31,905 nt of DNA from a virus, in IMG/VR virus record IMGVR_UViG_3300031705_000028, positions 1 through 31,905 of that record. One strand, given 5' to 3'. Below are positions 17,575 to 24,701 of this stretch, one piece after another. The position numbers and the translations under genes were made by a program. How positions within the stretch are numbered: position 1 is the stretch's first letter; each line of letters begins with the position of its first letter. Under the pieces are notes generated by a model. It ran no database searches. It saw only the letters and a program-made list of their open reading frames with translations, and had not been told where the DNA came from.

Positions 17575-18653
17575 TTTCCACCTGAATTACATTCTTTCAT
17601 AACTAAGTCACATACGTCCCTAGCCGAGATAAGAATATTCGATGCATCATGGAACATACCAGAGTTAAACTGAGTCCAAGCACCTAAACGCTTCTGCATT
17701 AGTTTTATATACATACTTATCTTACTTTGTCTAAATGCCCCCGATTCACATTCGTTACAGTCTTTCAACAACTCGCTTCTAATAGCCTTGTTTATACCTA
17801 TTGTAACTAAATGTTGGCTCTCAATAAACCATATAGGGTCGTCAACCATAGCTTGACCTAAATTCGTCTTCATCAAATCTTGCCATTCATCGAATGACGG
17901 CGATGCTTTCCAGTTAGTATCATCAGGTCTGGGAGTCAAATCAGGTCCAGATGTAGGTACTTGAATAGTTCCCCCAACACCCGTGATATTAATATAGAAT
18001 TCCTCTTTTGCAGGCCAATACACAATATCACCTTTAGACGCTCCGTTTACTGGTGGGTTAGTGTATAACCATGTTTTAACAGCACACACGTAAGATGTGT
18101 ACCATCCGTCTGTATATATCTTACTTCCCACTAAATTAGCCGGTGTAACCGCGAAATAGTGAGGGGCATGATGAAACGCCGTGTATGTGGACGTACCAGG
18201 AGTTAGCATTGAGCCAACACTTAAGTAGTTTTTAACTATCGTGTACCCGTGAGAGTGAATATAGTCGGCAGTTTGGTACTGGTCTATATCAGTAAAATCT
18301 TGGATCCCGTTAGGCATTGTGTACGTGCTAGGGTTATAAATCCATTCATTAGAGTTGTTGAACCCTGGGATCTGATTTATGTCTGGCCCATTACCCGACT
18401 CTATAATAACTGTCTCTAATAGTTTCCCTGTTGGGCAGCTCTTACCGTTATACGTAAGGAAAGTCTTTTTAACAATATCAGTACCTAGCTGGCCAGGTAG
18501 TATAGAGTAATTAAGATTATGATCTACTAGCGATAGGTTCCCCGCATCCGCGTCCCATGTTAGAGATGTAGTCTCCACTCCGGGCGTTACACGGTATACA
18601 GGATCTTTTAATCCTCCACTAGTGCTTACTGTTTCTACTGTTCTGATATCCAT
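17568..18653 (-). CDS. Structural protein (361 aa) with a possible carbohydrate-binding module
   Basis: A 361-residue protein between the portal and scaffold genes. The N-terminal half is beta-rich, with many Tyr, Asn and Gly. Around residues 210-250 there is KGDIVYWPAKEEFYIN, then a Pro-rich stretch and DDTNWKAS. The spacing of GD-x-V-x-Y, the aromatic strand and the final Trp recalls small chitin/cellulose-binding modules (CBM5/12-like). The C-terminal ~100 residues are helical with a Cys pair (CNECESG) and several Met/Leu heptads. A head fibre or capsid-surface protein that could bind sugars would fit. The evidence is pattern-level only. The ATG lies 1 base after the stop of the 46-aa gene. 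Confidence 0.5.
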   Translation of the reverse strand: MDIRTVETVSTSGGLKDPVYRVTPGVETTSLTWDADAGNLSLVDHNLNYSILPGQLGTDIVKKTFLTYNGKSCPTGKLLETVIIESGNGPDINQIPGFNNSNEWIYNPSTYTMPNGIQDFTDIDQYQTADYIHSHGYTIVKNYLSVGSMLTPGTSTYTAFHHAPHYFAVTPANLVGSKIYTDGWYTSYVCAVKTWLYTNPPVNGASKGDIVYWPAKEEFYINITGVGGTIQVPTSGPDLTPRPDDTNWKASPSFDEWQDLMKTNLGQAMVDDPIWFIESQHLVTIGINKAIRSELLKDCNECESGAFRQSKISMYIKLMQKRLGAWTQFNSGMFHDASNILISARDVCDLVMKECNSGGKC

Positions 18654-18654
18654 G

Positions 18655-18795
18655 TTAATCCTTTTTGTACTGGTTTATAAACCTTTTTATATTCTCTATT
18701 GATCCGAAATGCTTTATCCACACCCGGTTGAAGATCTGCTGCTCATTCACAGTCACAACAGTCTTACTGTTTAGTTTAATCTTGAATCGTTTCAT
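18655..18795 (-). CDS. Small basic protein (46 aa) hidden between portal and 361-aa genes
   Basis: A 46-codon frame fills the space between portal and the 361-aa gene. It begins MKRFKIKLNSKTVVTVNEQ and ends with FINQYKKD. The ATG at 18795-18793 overlaps the portal stop as ATGA, and its TAA is 1 base before the next ATG. This tight fit on both sides is the best evidence that it is a real gene. The product is basic, with a beta-type start followed by a helix (QIFNRVWIKHFGSIENIKRF). The function is unknown. It may be a small portal- or capsid-associated protein. Confidence 0.65.
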   Translation of the reverse strand: MKRFKIKLNSKTVVTVNEQQIFNRVWIKHFGSIENIKRFINQYKKD

Positions 18796-21143
18796 TGTAA
18801 TTCGTTTCTTATCTCCGCTGCCTTACCCGAACCTTCTTCCATCTGCTGTTCCTCAAGCTCAAGAAGCTTATCCGTCTTTTCAACATCAGCCGCTAGTTTA
18901 TTATCATCTGTCTCTTTTCTATCGTTGTAGTGCTTTTCTTTGATATCAAGCATTCTCATCTTAACCTCGATCTCCTTAGATTTGAAGTCATCTCTTTGTT
19001 GTTCCAGCTGGTTTATCTTATTAGTAAGCTTAGTTATCTCTTCAGCTGTTGCCTCGCTTTGTTGGATAGACTGATCTACTTGTTGCTGTAATTGTGATGT
19101 TGTATCATTAAGTAGCCTTTGTGCTGTCGCACTGCCTTCTACCATATCAATTATAGCTTTAGGAGAATCCTCCATTATAATCTTAACCAATACATCCGAC
19201 TCTATTAAATTGGACTGTATCAACTGAGGCACTGCCTCGGTGATCCTAAGTAGTTTCTTCTTATCTTCTGTGGAGTCTGTTACGTAAACATTAAAATCTG
19301 TATAACAAAAATCCTCCGCCCTGATGTCAAAATAGACTTGTGAGTCGCCTAGGATGTAATAACCACGCTTTCCCTTTTTATATGATATCTTAGCTGCGTT
19401 AATAAAGTCACCTATTGTGTGTTCCTGTACTTGTGTCATTAAACTAAATAAATCTTTAGTCATTAACGACACATTCCTTTGACCCATCTTAACGTTACTA
19501 ACGGCATCTCTAACCTCAGTAGCTTGGTACATGAACCTATTTATACCTGAAAGAACATCTGCCTCTCGTTGTATACCCTCTAGTACCATCTCCAGCTGTT
19601 GTAGACTTGCACCGTCAAGTGAAGATGCATATGTCCCATATTGTTGAAACAATTCTGCCCCCGGCTCAGTAGGATCATAAAGTTCCATACCCTGCTTCTT
19701 GTAGAATTGGAATGCCATTAATCTTTCTGTAAATGTGTCTCCTAACGCTTTCGGTATAGCGGCCATATTTATTCTAGATCCACTCACACCTGCATTAGCT
19801 ATAATGTTATCCCTAAAAAATCTTACAATGTCAGACATATCCTGACAATCTTTAAGTGCTAAAGCTGCTGAATAAGGGTTTCCCCCTCTAGCGCCATACT
19901 CAAAACCATTGTAAGATAGTGTACAGCTCCAAGGCATTCCCTCACTCCTAGATACGTTTTTACTCCTACCTAGGTTGATGTATACATCAGAATCTATACG
20001 GATACCTTCGTACCTGTCTAGTCTCGCGGCGGTATTCTTTACAGTACCTAAACCTGATCTATTCTTTTTATCGTACTCAGATACATTATCCTTGTCTTTA
20101 TGTGTTATAGATTCTACCGTTTGGTAATCATCCTTATCTTCCTCGTTTACCTCTATGAAGTTGTTCGCTAGGAATTCTACATGATGCACAGCGTGCAGAT
20201 GCTGTCCGGACGTTCCCTGACCTCCCTCTACTGCTGCATTACCTGTAACCCTAACACCTACTCGTTGTTGGTTTGCTCTAGATAATGATAACCTAGAACT
20301 AAGTGCTTCTTTATCTTGGTCACTTAAAGTGTGACCCCACTGACTTAGAACCTCTGATGTAGATAGATATTCGATATGAACAGCGGCTGTAGCGTTTGGT
20401 TTATTACCTGTAGATAAGAACTGCTCCCCCGTCTTTTTGTTAGAAAAGAAATTCTCTGGTCTAATCACTGTAAGCTCTGGATCCAACCCAACTCTCTCAA
20501 CACCTATTTTATAATACCCCTCACCAGCCATTAAAACATCCATAAAGAATAGTTTCATTTTCTGTTTAAAGTTTATAGTTGTGTCAAGACGTAAGAATTT
20601 AATTAAACTTCCTGCTGCCTTATCAAATCCAGACATAAATCCTTTGTCTATTTCTGCATCGAACGCCGCGAGCTTTTTAGTTACACGCTCTGAGTATGTC
20701 TTGTTCCCTTCCTTGTCTTCTGTACCGTCTAATAGTGTTCCTTCTAACTCACTTAAGAAGAAGTCCATTTTCGCTGATACCTTCTCTGCTACCTTAGCGT
20801 CCTCCGAAATACCTATAGACTCGTTATCCGACACACTTAGTGCGTACGTGTAAGTCTCTTCTAATAGTATTCCCAGTAATATATCTATCCTAGGTTTTAC
20901 CAAGGATACCATCTTCACAGATATGGGTGTAGAAATACCAAAAACCTCTTCTAGGTAATTGAATTCCTCTGAGTCCCTTATACCACTATACAGATTTCTC
21001 GCTGTATGTATGTGGGGTTTAGCTATAACTAAAGTATTTATGTAGTGATCTACATTGTTCTTCAGGTACGTAAAATCGTTCTTCTGTGCCTCAGTAAATT
21101 TAGTGTCGTCAGTATAATGACGTGTGCCGTTATGCTCGTTCAT
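18792..21143 (-). CDS. Portal protein, crAss-like size (783 aa)
   Basis: A 783-residue protein placed between the GroES-like/terminase genes and the head genes. The size matches portals of crAss-like phages (about 780-800 aa). The first ~450 residues have alternating helices and strands, including VKPRIDILLGILLEE, an aromatic portal-type wing start, and ENFFSNKKTGEQFL. Residues ~560-600 contain SGINRFMYQATEVRDAVSN, matching the portal stem/clip region where a helix precedes QRNVSLMTKDLFSLM. The last ~117 residues (667-783) form a long coiled coil rich in Gln, Glu and Lys, probably the barrel inside the capsid. Portals form the dodecameric ring through which the terminase drives DNA. The identification rests on size, architecture and neighbours. 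Confidence 0.82.
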   Translation of the reverse strand: MNEHNGTRHYTDDTKFTEAQKNDFTYLKNNVDHYINTLVIAKPHIHTARNLYSGIRDSEEFNYLEEVFGISTPISVKMVSLVKPRIDILLGILLEETYTYALSVSDNESIGISEDAKVAEKVSAKMDFFLSELEGTLLDGTEDKEGNKTYSERVTKKLAAFDAEIDKGFMSGFDKAAGSLIKFLRLDTTINFKQKMKLFFMDVLMAGEGYYKIGVERVGLDPELTVIRPENFFSNKKTGEQFLSTGNKPNATAAVHIEYLSTSEVLSQWGHTLSDQDKEALSSRLSLSRANQQRVGVRVTGNAAVEGGQGTSGQHLHAVHHVEFLANNFIEVNEEDKDDYQTVESITHKDKDNVSEYDKKNRSGLGTVKNTAARLDRYEGIRIDSDVYINLGRSKNVSRSEGMPWSCTLSYNGFEYGARGGNPYSAALALKDCQDMSDIVRFFRDNIIANAGVSGSRINMAAIPKALGDTFTERLMAFQFYKKQGMELYDPTEPGAELFQQYGTYASSLDGASLQQLEMVLEGIQREADVLSGINRFMYQATEVRDAVSNVKMGQRNVSLMTKDLFSLMTQVQEHTIGDFINAAKISYKKGKRGYYILGDSQVYFDIRAEDFCYTDFNVYVTDSTEDKKKLLRITEAVPQLIQSNLIESDVLVKIIMEDSPKAIIDMVEGSATAQRLLNDTTSQLQQQVDQSIQQSEATAEEITKLTNKINQLEQQRDDFKSKEIEVKMRMLDIKEKHYNDRKETDDNKLAADVEKTDKLLELEEQQMEEGSGKAAEIRNELQ

Positions 21144-21150
21144 CTACAGA

Positions 21151-21711
21151 TTACTTTTTAAATGTGAATAGCGCTTGGTGATCGTGCAGTACCTTAAGTC
21201 TGTCTGCAATTAAATCACCTGAGTAGGGGTCAAACGCGATGTTATCTCCTACAACTAGTTTAGTAACTTTCTCTCCTACAGACACAACAGTCCCTCTTTG
21301 GGTTGCTTGATCTCTCGGGTTCGCTGCTGAATCATCAAAAACACCGTCTCTTACAAGACCTTCTTCGTGTATTTCAATCAACACTCTATCCTCTGTAGGT
21401 TGAATTTCTTCCTTCTTCATATTGTAAATATCTTTTACTTTTGCTAATACCATAGGAGTTCTTAAAACTTTAGTTAAATAAGAATCTGTATCTATATGGT
21501 AACCAGAAAGTTGGTTTATAATAACCTGGTCTCCCGGGATATATGATTTATCGCCACAACTTAAGACACTTCCCATATAATAGGCTGAGTGTAACTTGTT
21601 AGCAACAGGCGCATCACCGATAATAACCCCACCTTCCTCAGTTGGAGTCTTAAGAATTTCTACTACTGTGTGATCGCCTAAAGCAACCACGGAATCTTTA
21701 TTTATCGACAT
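21151..21711 (-). CDS. Tandem GroES-like co-chaperonin (186 aa, two Cpn10 domains)
   Basis: The 186-residue protein contains two GroES/Cpn10-like domains in a row. Domain 1 (residues ~7-93) has LGDHTVVEI, a mobile-loop segment EEGGVIIGD (GGVII at 27-31), then GSVLSCG and IPGDQVIIN. Domain 2 (~101-186) has IQPTEDRVLIEI, RGTVVSVG (139-146), VVGDNIAFDPYSG and a terminal ALFTFK strand. These align block by block with E. coli GroES (PLHDRVIV, GGIVL, RGEVLAVG, VGDIVIF, DILAIV). In domain 2 the mobile loop reads RDGVFDDSA, so the GG-hydrophobic motif that contacts GroEL is lost. T4 gp31 is the classic precedent for a phage GroES homologue used in capsid folding. Position between terminase and portal, upstream of the capsid gene, suggests the same job with host GroEL. 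Confidence 0.85.
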   Translation of the reverse strand: MSINKDSVVALGDHTVVEILKTPTEEGGVIIGDAPVANKLHSAYYMGSVLSCGDKSYIPGDQVIINQLSGYHIDTDSYLTKVLRTPMVLAKVKDIYNMKKEEIQPTEDRVLIEIHEEGLVRDGVFDDSAANPRDQATQRGTVVSVGEKVTKLVVGDNIAFDPYSGDLIADRLKVLHDHQALFTFKK

Positions 21712-21772
21712 ACGTTATAATTTTCTTGTTTTTACAATGATACTAAATATAAGGCAACTGGAGAAATATTTA

Positions 21773-24055
21773 CTAAACATTCTCCCATGTCACTCCACCA
21801 TGCTCATTAAATCGTTTAGCCATGTCAGATACCATGTTAGCTTTAGCGTCCTGAACACGTTTAATATTGTTAGGGATCTCTCCACGTCTTTTTATCCCGT
21901 TTTCATCTTTATATATACCGAATAATTTAAACCCAGACGCTGAGGTCTCCACTGGGGGTTTAGCTACAACAACTAAATCCTCATCTAGTAATTCACAAAG
22001 ACCCATAGCTATGACTAAATCGGAGGGTGTTCTATTCTCTCTATTGTACGCCTGTAACTGTGTTAAGGCTTCTGGAAACCAAATGTCGCTACAATTATCA
22101 TTTATGTAATCAGCTACTTTCTGATCTTGATAATCTATGATCCCTGATCCTGTGGTAGTACCTATCAATGTTGACGCTTTCTTCTTATCTGTTTTCGGTA
22201 GGTTTATAGCTGTTCTACGAGCGAATTTATGTAGAAACCCTTCGGATTCAAAGTATATTTTTATACCCACCTTAGTGAATTCCAGGTTTATCTGTGCATT
22301 AAAGTACATAGAAAGTTTTAGTGTATTCTCCCAGTCATCCCTAACGTTGTTAGATCTTTTATTATAAAGACCTACGTATATATTAGATGTTGTACTGAAA
22401 TAACTTCCCTCTAGGAACCTCTTCTTAACCATAGCACAAAGCTCTGATCCTGTAGTAGAGTTGGTGGCCGCGGAAGAATCCGAGTTACCTTGATCTATAC
22501 TATCACATCCTATAATGTACAGATTCTCTATTGGATTAGGGTATTTATCAGGGTTGGTCAACCATACAGGATGCTCCATTATCTTCATATCCCCCACGTT
22601 ACTGTCCTCCCATTTAACTCCAAGTCTTTCTCCGTTAGGTCCTTTAACCCAAGTAAGAAACCCTCTAATAGGTTTAGACACTTCATCCTCAGTACCAAAC
22701 TGTATTTTAGACTGCTGTGTAGCTATTTTATCTTGATCAAATATGTTTGATCCGTTTTGCATAAACATCTCTGTTGGATTAGTTGGGTACTCCTGTACTT
22801 CCCCCATATATGCAACGGCGTCTGATTTCACCGCTTTTCTTTTAGCTGCTGACGTTAGTAGTGATTTAGTGATGTCCGGTGTTCCTGTTCTCTCCCAATG
22901 ACCCGCCATCTTAAGTTGTACTGGTATAAACGCACCACAACCACGATCACCCATCTCTGGCCAATCGTTTACCTTTAGTATATTGTACGCATCAGGGTTA
23001 GTGAATACATCACGAGCCTCGTCGTTATTAACAGACCCTCCTGTCCCAGTATATAGCACGGTACATTTTTTGTACGTACCTCCAATGAACCACGAACCCT
23101 TACTCCCGGCGATAACCCCTTTAAGATTACCTTTATGTGTTTTAGGTGGAAACGCTGCGAACTCCTCTATATGCTGAATATTTGGTCTACTACCTCTTGT
23201 TTTATCTGTACTCTTATCGTAAATAATTTTTTCTATAAGAGATTTATACCCTCGTTTCTTCTCATCACCGCTGGAATCTATAAACGTTTCACCAGATAGT
23301 TTCTTATCTCCTGTATCCGAAATTCTTTTATGTTTTAATGGGGGATGTTTCTCCTCTACAAGATCTAAACAATCCACCACTTTTCTCCATGCCTCATTGG
23401 TCATGTGTGAGTCTGTACTCGTCACTAACGTGTGAGTCTTCTTAAATATTCTGTAATATTGGTCTATGATAGATATAATCGCGTACGACTTACCTATACC
23501 CCTGGAACCCATTAGAGCAAAATCCTTTCCTGTTAATATAGCTTTATAGATCAAATCAAATATGTACCTGTCTATTGTGCAGTACGTTGGACTTCCCATA
23601 ATTTCACCTAAAGGCTTTCCGTTTTTATCCGATTTGATAACAGGGAAAACGAATAGATTAAGCCAGTACATGTAGAGCGGATTATAATACTCGTCATCTA
23701 TCCACACACCGTGCTTGCAGTACTTAAGTATTTCCTTGTAAAAATCAAGCATCTCCTCAGAGTGCTCATCAACATTAGGTCTATCGGCCCAGGCGCGTAG
23801 CTTTTTAGGTAATTTCCTGAACACCAGGTAATCAGCAAGTCTTACTTCCTCTTCTCCAGTCCATACGCCGGTTAAGCGCTCCGAACTATTAGTTACGTCG
23901 AAGGTATCATTATATACTCTACCATTCTCACGCTTTAAAAAGTCTAGGTCAAACCTGTCGTACTTATTTACCGCTCTTATAGTATACTTTCTTTTGGGCC
24001 CGTTTAAGGTTTCCCCAATCGTTTCGTCCAATTTACTCATCTTTATCCTCCTCAT
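21773..24055 (-). CDS. terL: Terminase large subunit (760 aa)
   Basis: The motor that packages DNA into the procapsid and cuts concatemers. The ATPase part has Walker A GSRGIGKS (183-190) and Walker B IQHIEEFA (293-300), whose Glu pair supplies the catalytic residue. The nuclease part has LYIIGCDSIDQG (D518, D521), an acidic residue in QINLEF (E592) and PSDLVIAMGLCELL (D679), consistent with the RNase H-like metal site of terminases. The length agrees with crAss-like terminases. The start at 24055 overlaps the upstream gene by 23 bases; a second Met at residue 6 (MSKLDETIG) would shorten the overlap and is equally plausible. It is followed by the GroES-like and portal genes on the same strand and partners with the portal. 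Confidence 0.95.
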   Translation of the reverse strand: MRRIKMSKLDETIGETLNGPKRKYTIRAVNKYDRFDLDFLKRENGRVYNDTFDVTNSSERLTGVWTGEEEVRLADYLVFRKLPKKLRAWADRPNVDEHSEEMLDFYKEILKYCKHGVWIDDEYYNPLYMYWLNLFVFPVIKSDKNGKPLGEIMGSPTYCTIDRYIFDLIYKAILTGKDFALMGSRGIGKSYAIISIIDQYYRIFKKTHTLVTSTDSHMTNEAWRKVVDCLDLVEEKHPPLKHKRISDTGDKKLSGETFIDSSGDEKKRGYKSLIEKIIYDKSTDKTRGSRPNIQHIEEFAAFPPKTHKGNLKGVIAGSKGSWFIGGTYKKCTVLYTGTGGSVNNDEARDVFTNPDAYNILKVNDWPEMGDRGCGAFIPVQLKMAGHWERTGTPDITKSLLTSAAKRKAVKSDAVAYMGEVQEYPTNPTEMFMQNGSNIFDQDKIATQQSKIQFGTEDEVSKPIRGFLTWVKGPNGERLGVKWEDSNVGDMKIMEHPVWLTNPDKYPNPIENLYIIGCDSIDQGNSDSSAATNSTTGSELCAMVKKRFLEGSYFSTTSNIYVGLYNKRSNNVRDDWENTLKLSMYFNAQINLEFTKVGIKIYFESEGFLHKFARRTAINLPKTDKKKASTLIGTTTGSGIIDYQDQKVADYINDNCSDIWFPEALTQLQAYNRENRTPSDLVIAMGLCELLDEDLVVVAKPPVETSASGFKLFGIYKDENGIKRRGEIPNNIKRVQDAKANMVSDMAKRFNEHGGVTWENV

Positions 24056-24623
24056 TAAAATGACCTGACTCTATAGCAGAAGAAGATCTTCCACCTCTAA
24101 TACGTCCTGCGCCCTGTATTTGGCTCGCTGTCTTAATAGATGCTAGTTTGTACGTGGCGTATTTATTTATTTGTGCTGCGAAACTATCTAGTATCTTATC
24201 ATTAGATACAAACTTCTCTATAGCCCCCGTTTCATCAACTACAGTATGAATAACCGGTTTAGTTCGTGCTAATAGAGCTCTAATCTCATCTATTTTATCA
24301 TCGAACGTATTTCCTCCTCTTTCTACAGCGGTTTCATTGAAAAAGTTGTAAGCATTGAATCCTTCATGAATATGTTCCACCTCTTCTTTGGTGAAAACAT
24401 TATTTTTCCCAAAGACCCTGTTTTCTGATTTCTTCTCTTTGATCAGGAAGTCTACATTAGAGTACGGATTATCTGTGGATAACTCACAGCAGTAGAATAT
24501 ATGTAATAACATGTCCATACCACGACCCCCAGGATACTTGTCCAAGATACTAGTGAACTCCTTCATAAGTACTACGGATTTATCAAGTACTATTTTACCT
24601 CTGCTTAATGTAAACTTTAACAT
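24033..24623 (-). CDS. Candidate terminase small subunit (196 aa)
   Basis: A 196-residue protein directly upstream of and overlapping the large terminase gene by 23 bases. This is the usual place for the DNA-recognition subunit. The N-terminal part contains MKEFTSILDKYPGGRGMDML and an aromatic stretch HIFYCCELSTDNPYSNVDF. The centre is helical and charged. The C-terminal ~40 residues are Gly/Ser/Arg-rich and acidic at the end (RIRGGRSSSAIESGHF), like a flexible tail. A clear helix-turn-helix is not visible, so the assignment is by position and is tentative. The ATG follows the Bacteroidota-type promoter at 24646-24677 by about 20 bases. Confidence 0.45.
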   Translation of the reverse strand: MLKFTLSRGKIVLDKSVVLMKEFTSILDKYPGGRGMDMLLHIFYCCELSTDNPYSNVDFLIKEKKSENRVFGKNNVFTKEEVEHIHEGFNAYNFFNETAVERGGNTFDDKIDEIRALLARTKPVIHTVVDETGAIEKFVSNDKILDSFAAQINKYATYKLASIKTASQIQGAGRIRGGRSSSAIESGHFNEEDKDE

Positions 24624-24645
24624 ATGTGTATATTAGTGATTCCGC

Positions 24646-24677
24646 CAAAGGTAATCATAATATTAATAAAAAGCAAA
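24646..24677 (-). promoter_or_regulatory. Bacteroidota-type promoter for the terminase-portal-capsid operon
   Basis: The minus strand has TTTG (24677-24674), 20 bases, then TACCTTTG (24653-24646), a full match to TTTG-N~20-TAnnTTTG. Transcription would start near 24640, about 17 bases before the ATG at 24623. The -33 element directly abuts the hairpin of the preceding terminator. Confidence 0.75.
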
Positions 24678-24695
24678 GAGGGCCGTTAAGCCCTC
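24664..24695 (-). terminator. Rho-independent terminator after the 629-aa gene
   Basis: On the minus strand, GAGGGC (24695-24690) pairs with GCCCTC (24683-24678) across a 6-base loop, followed by TTTGCTTTTTATT. It starts 7 bases after the 629-aa gene's stop. Confidence 0.85.
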
Positions 24696-24701
24696 CTGAT
24701 A

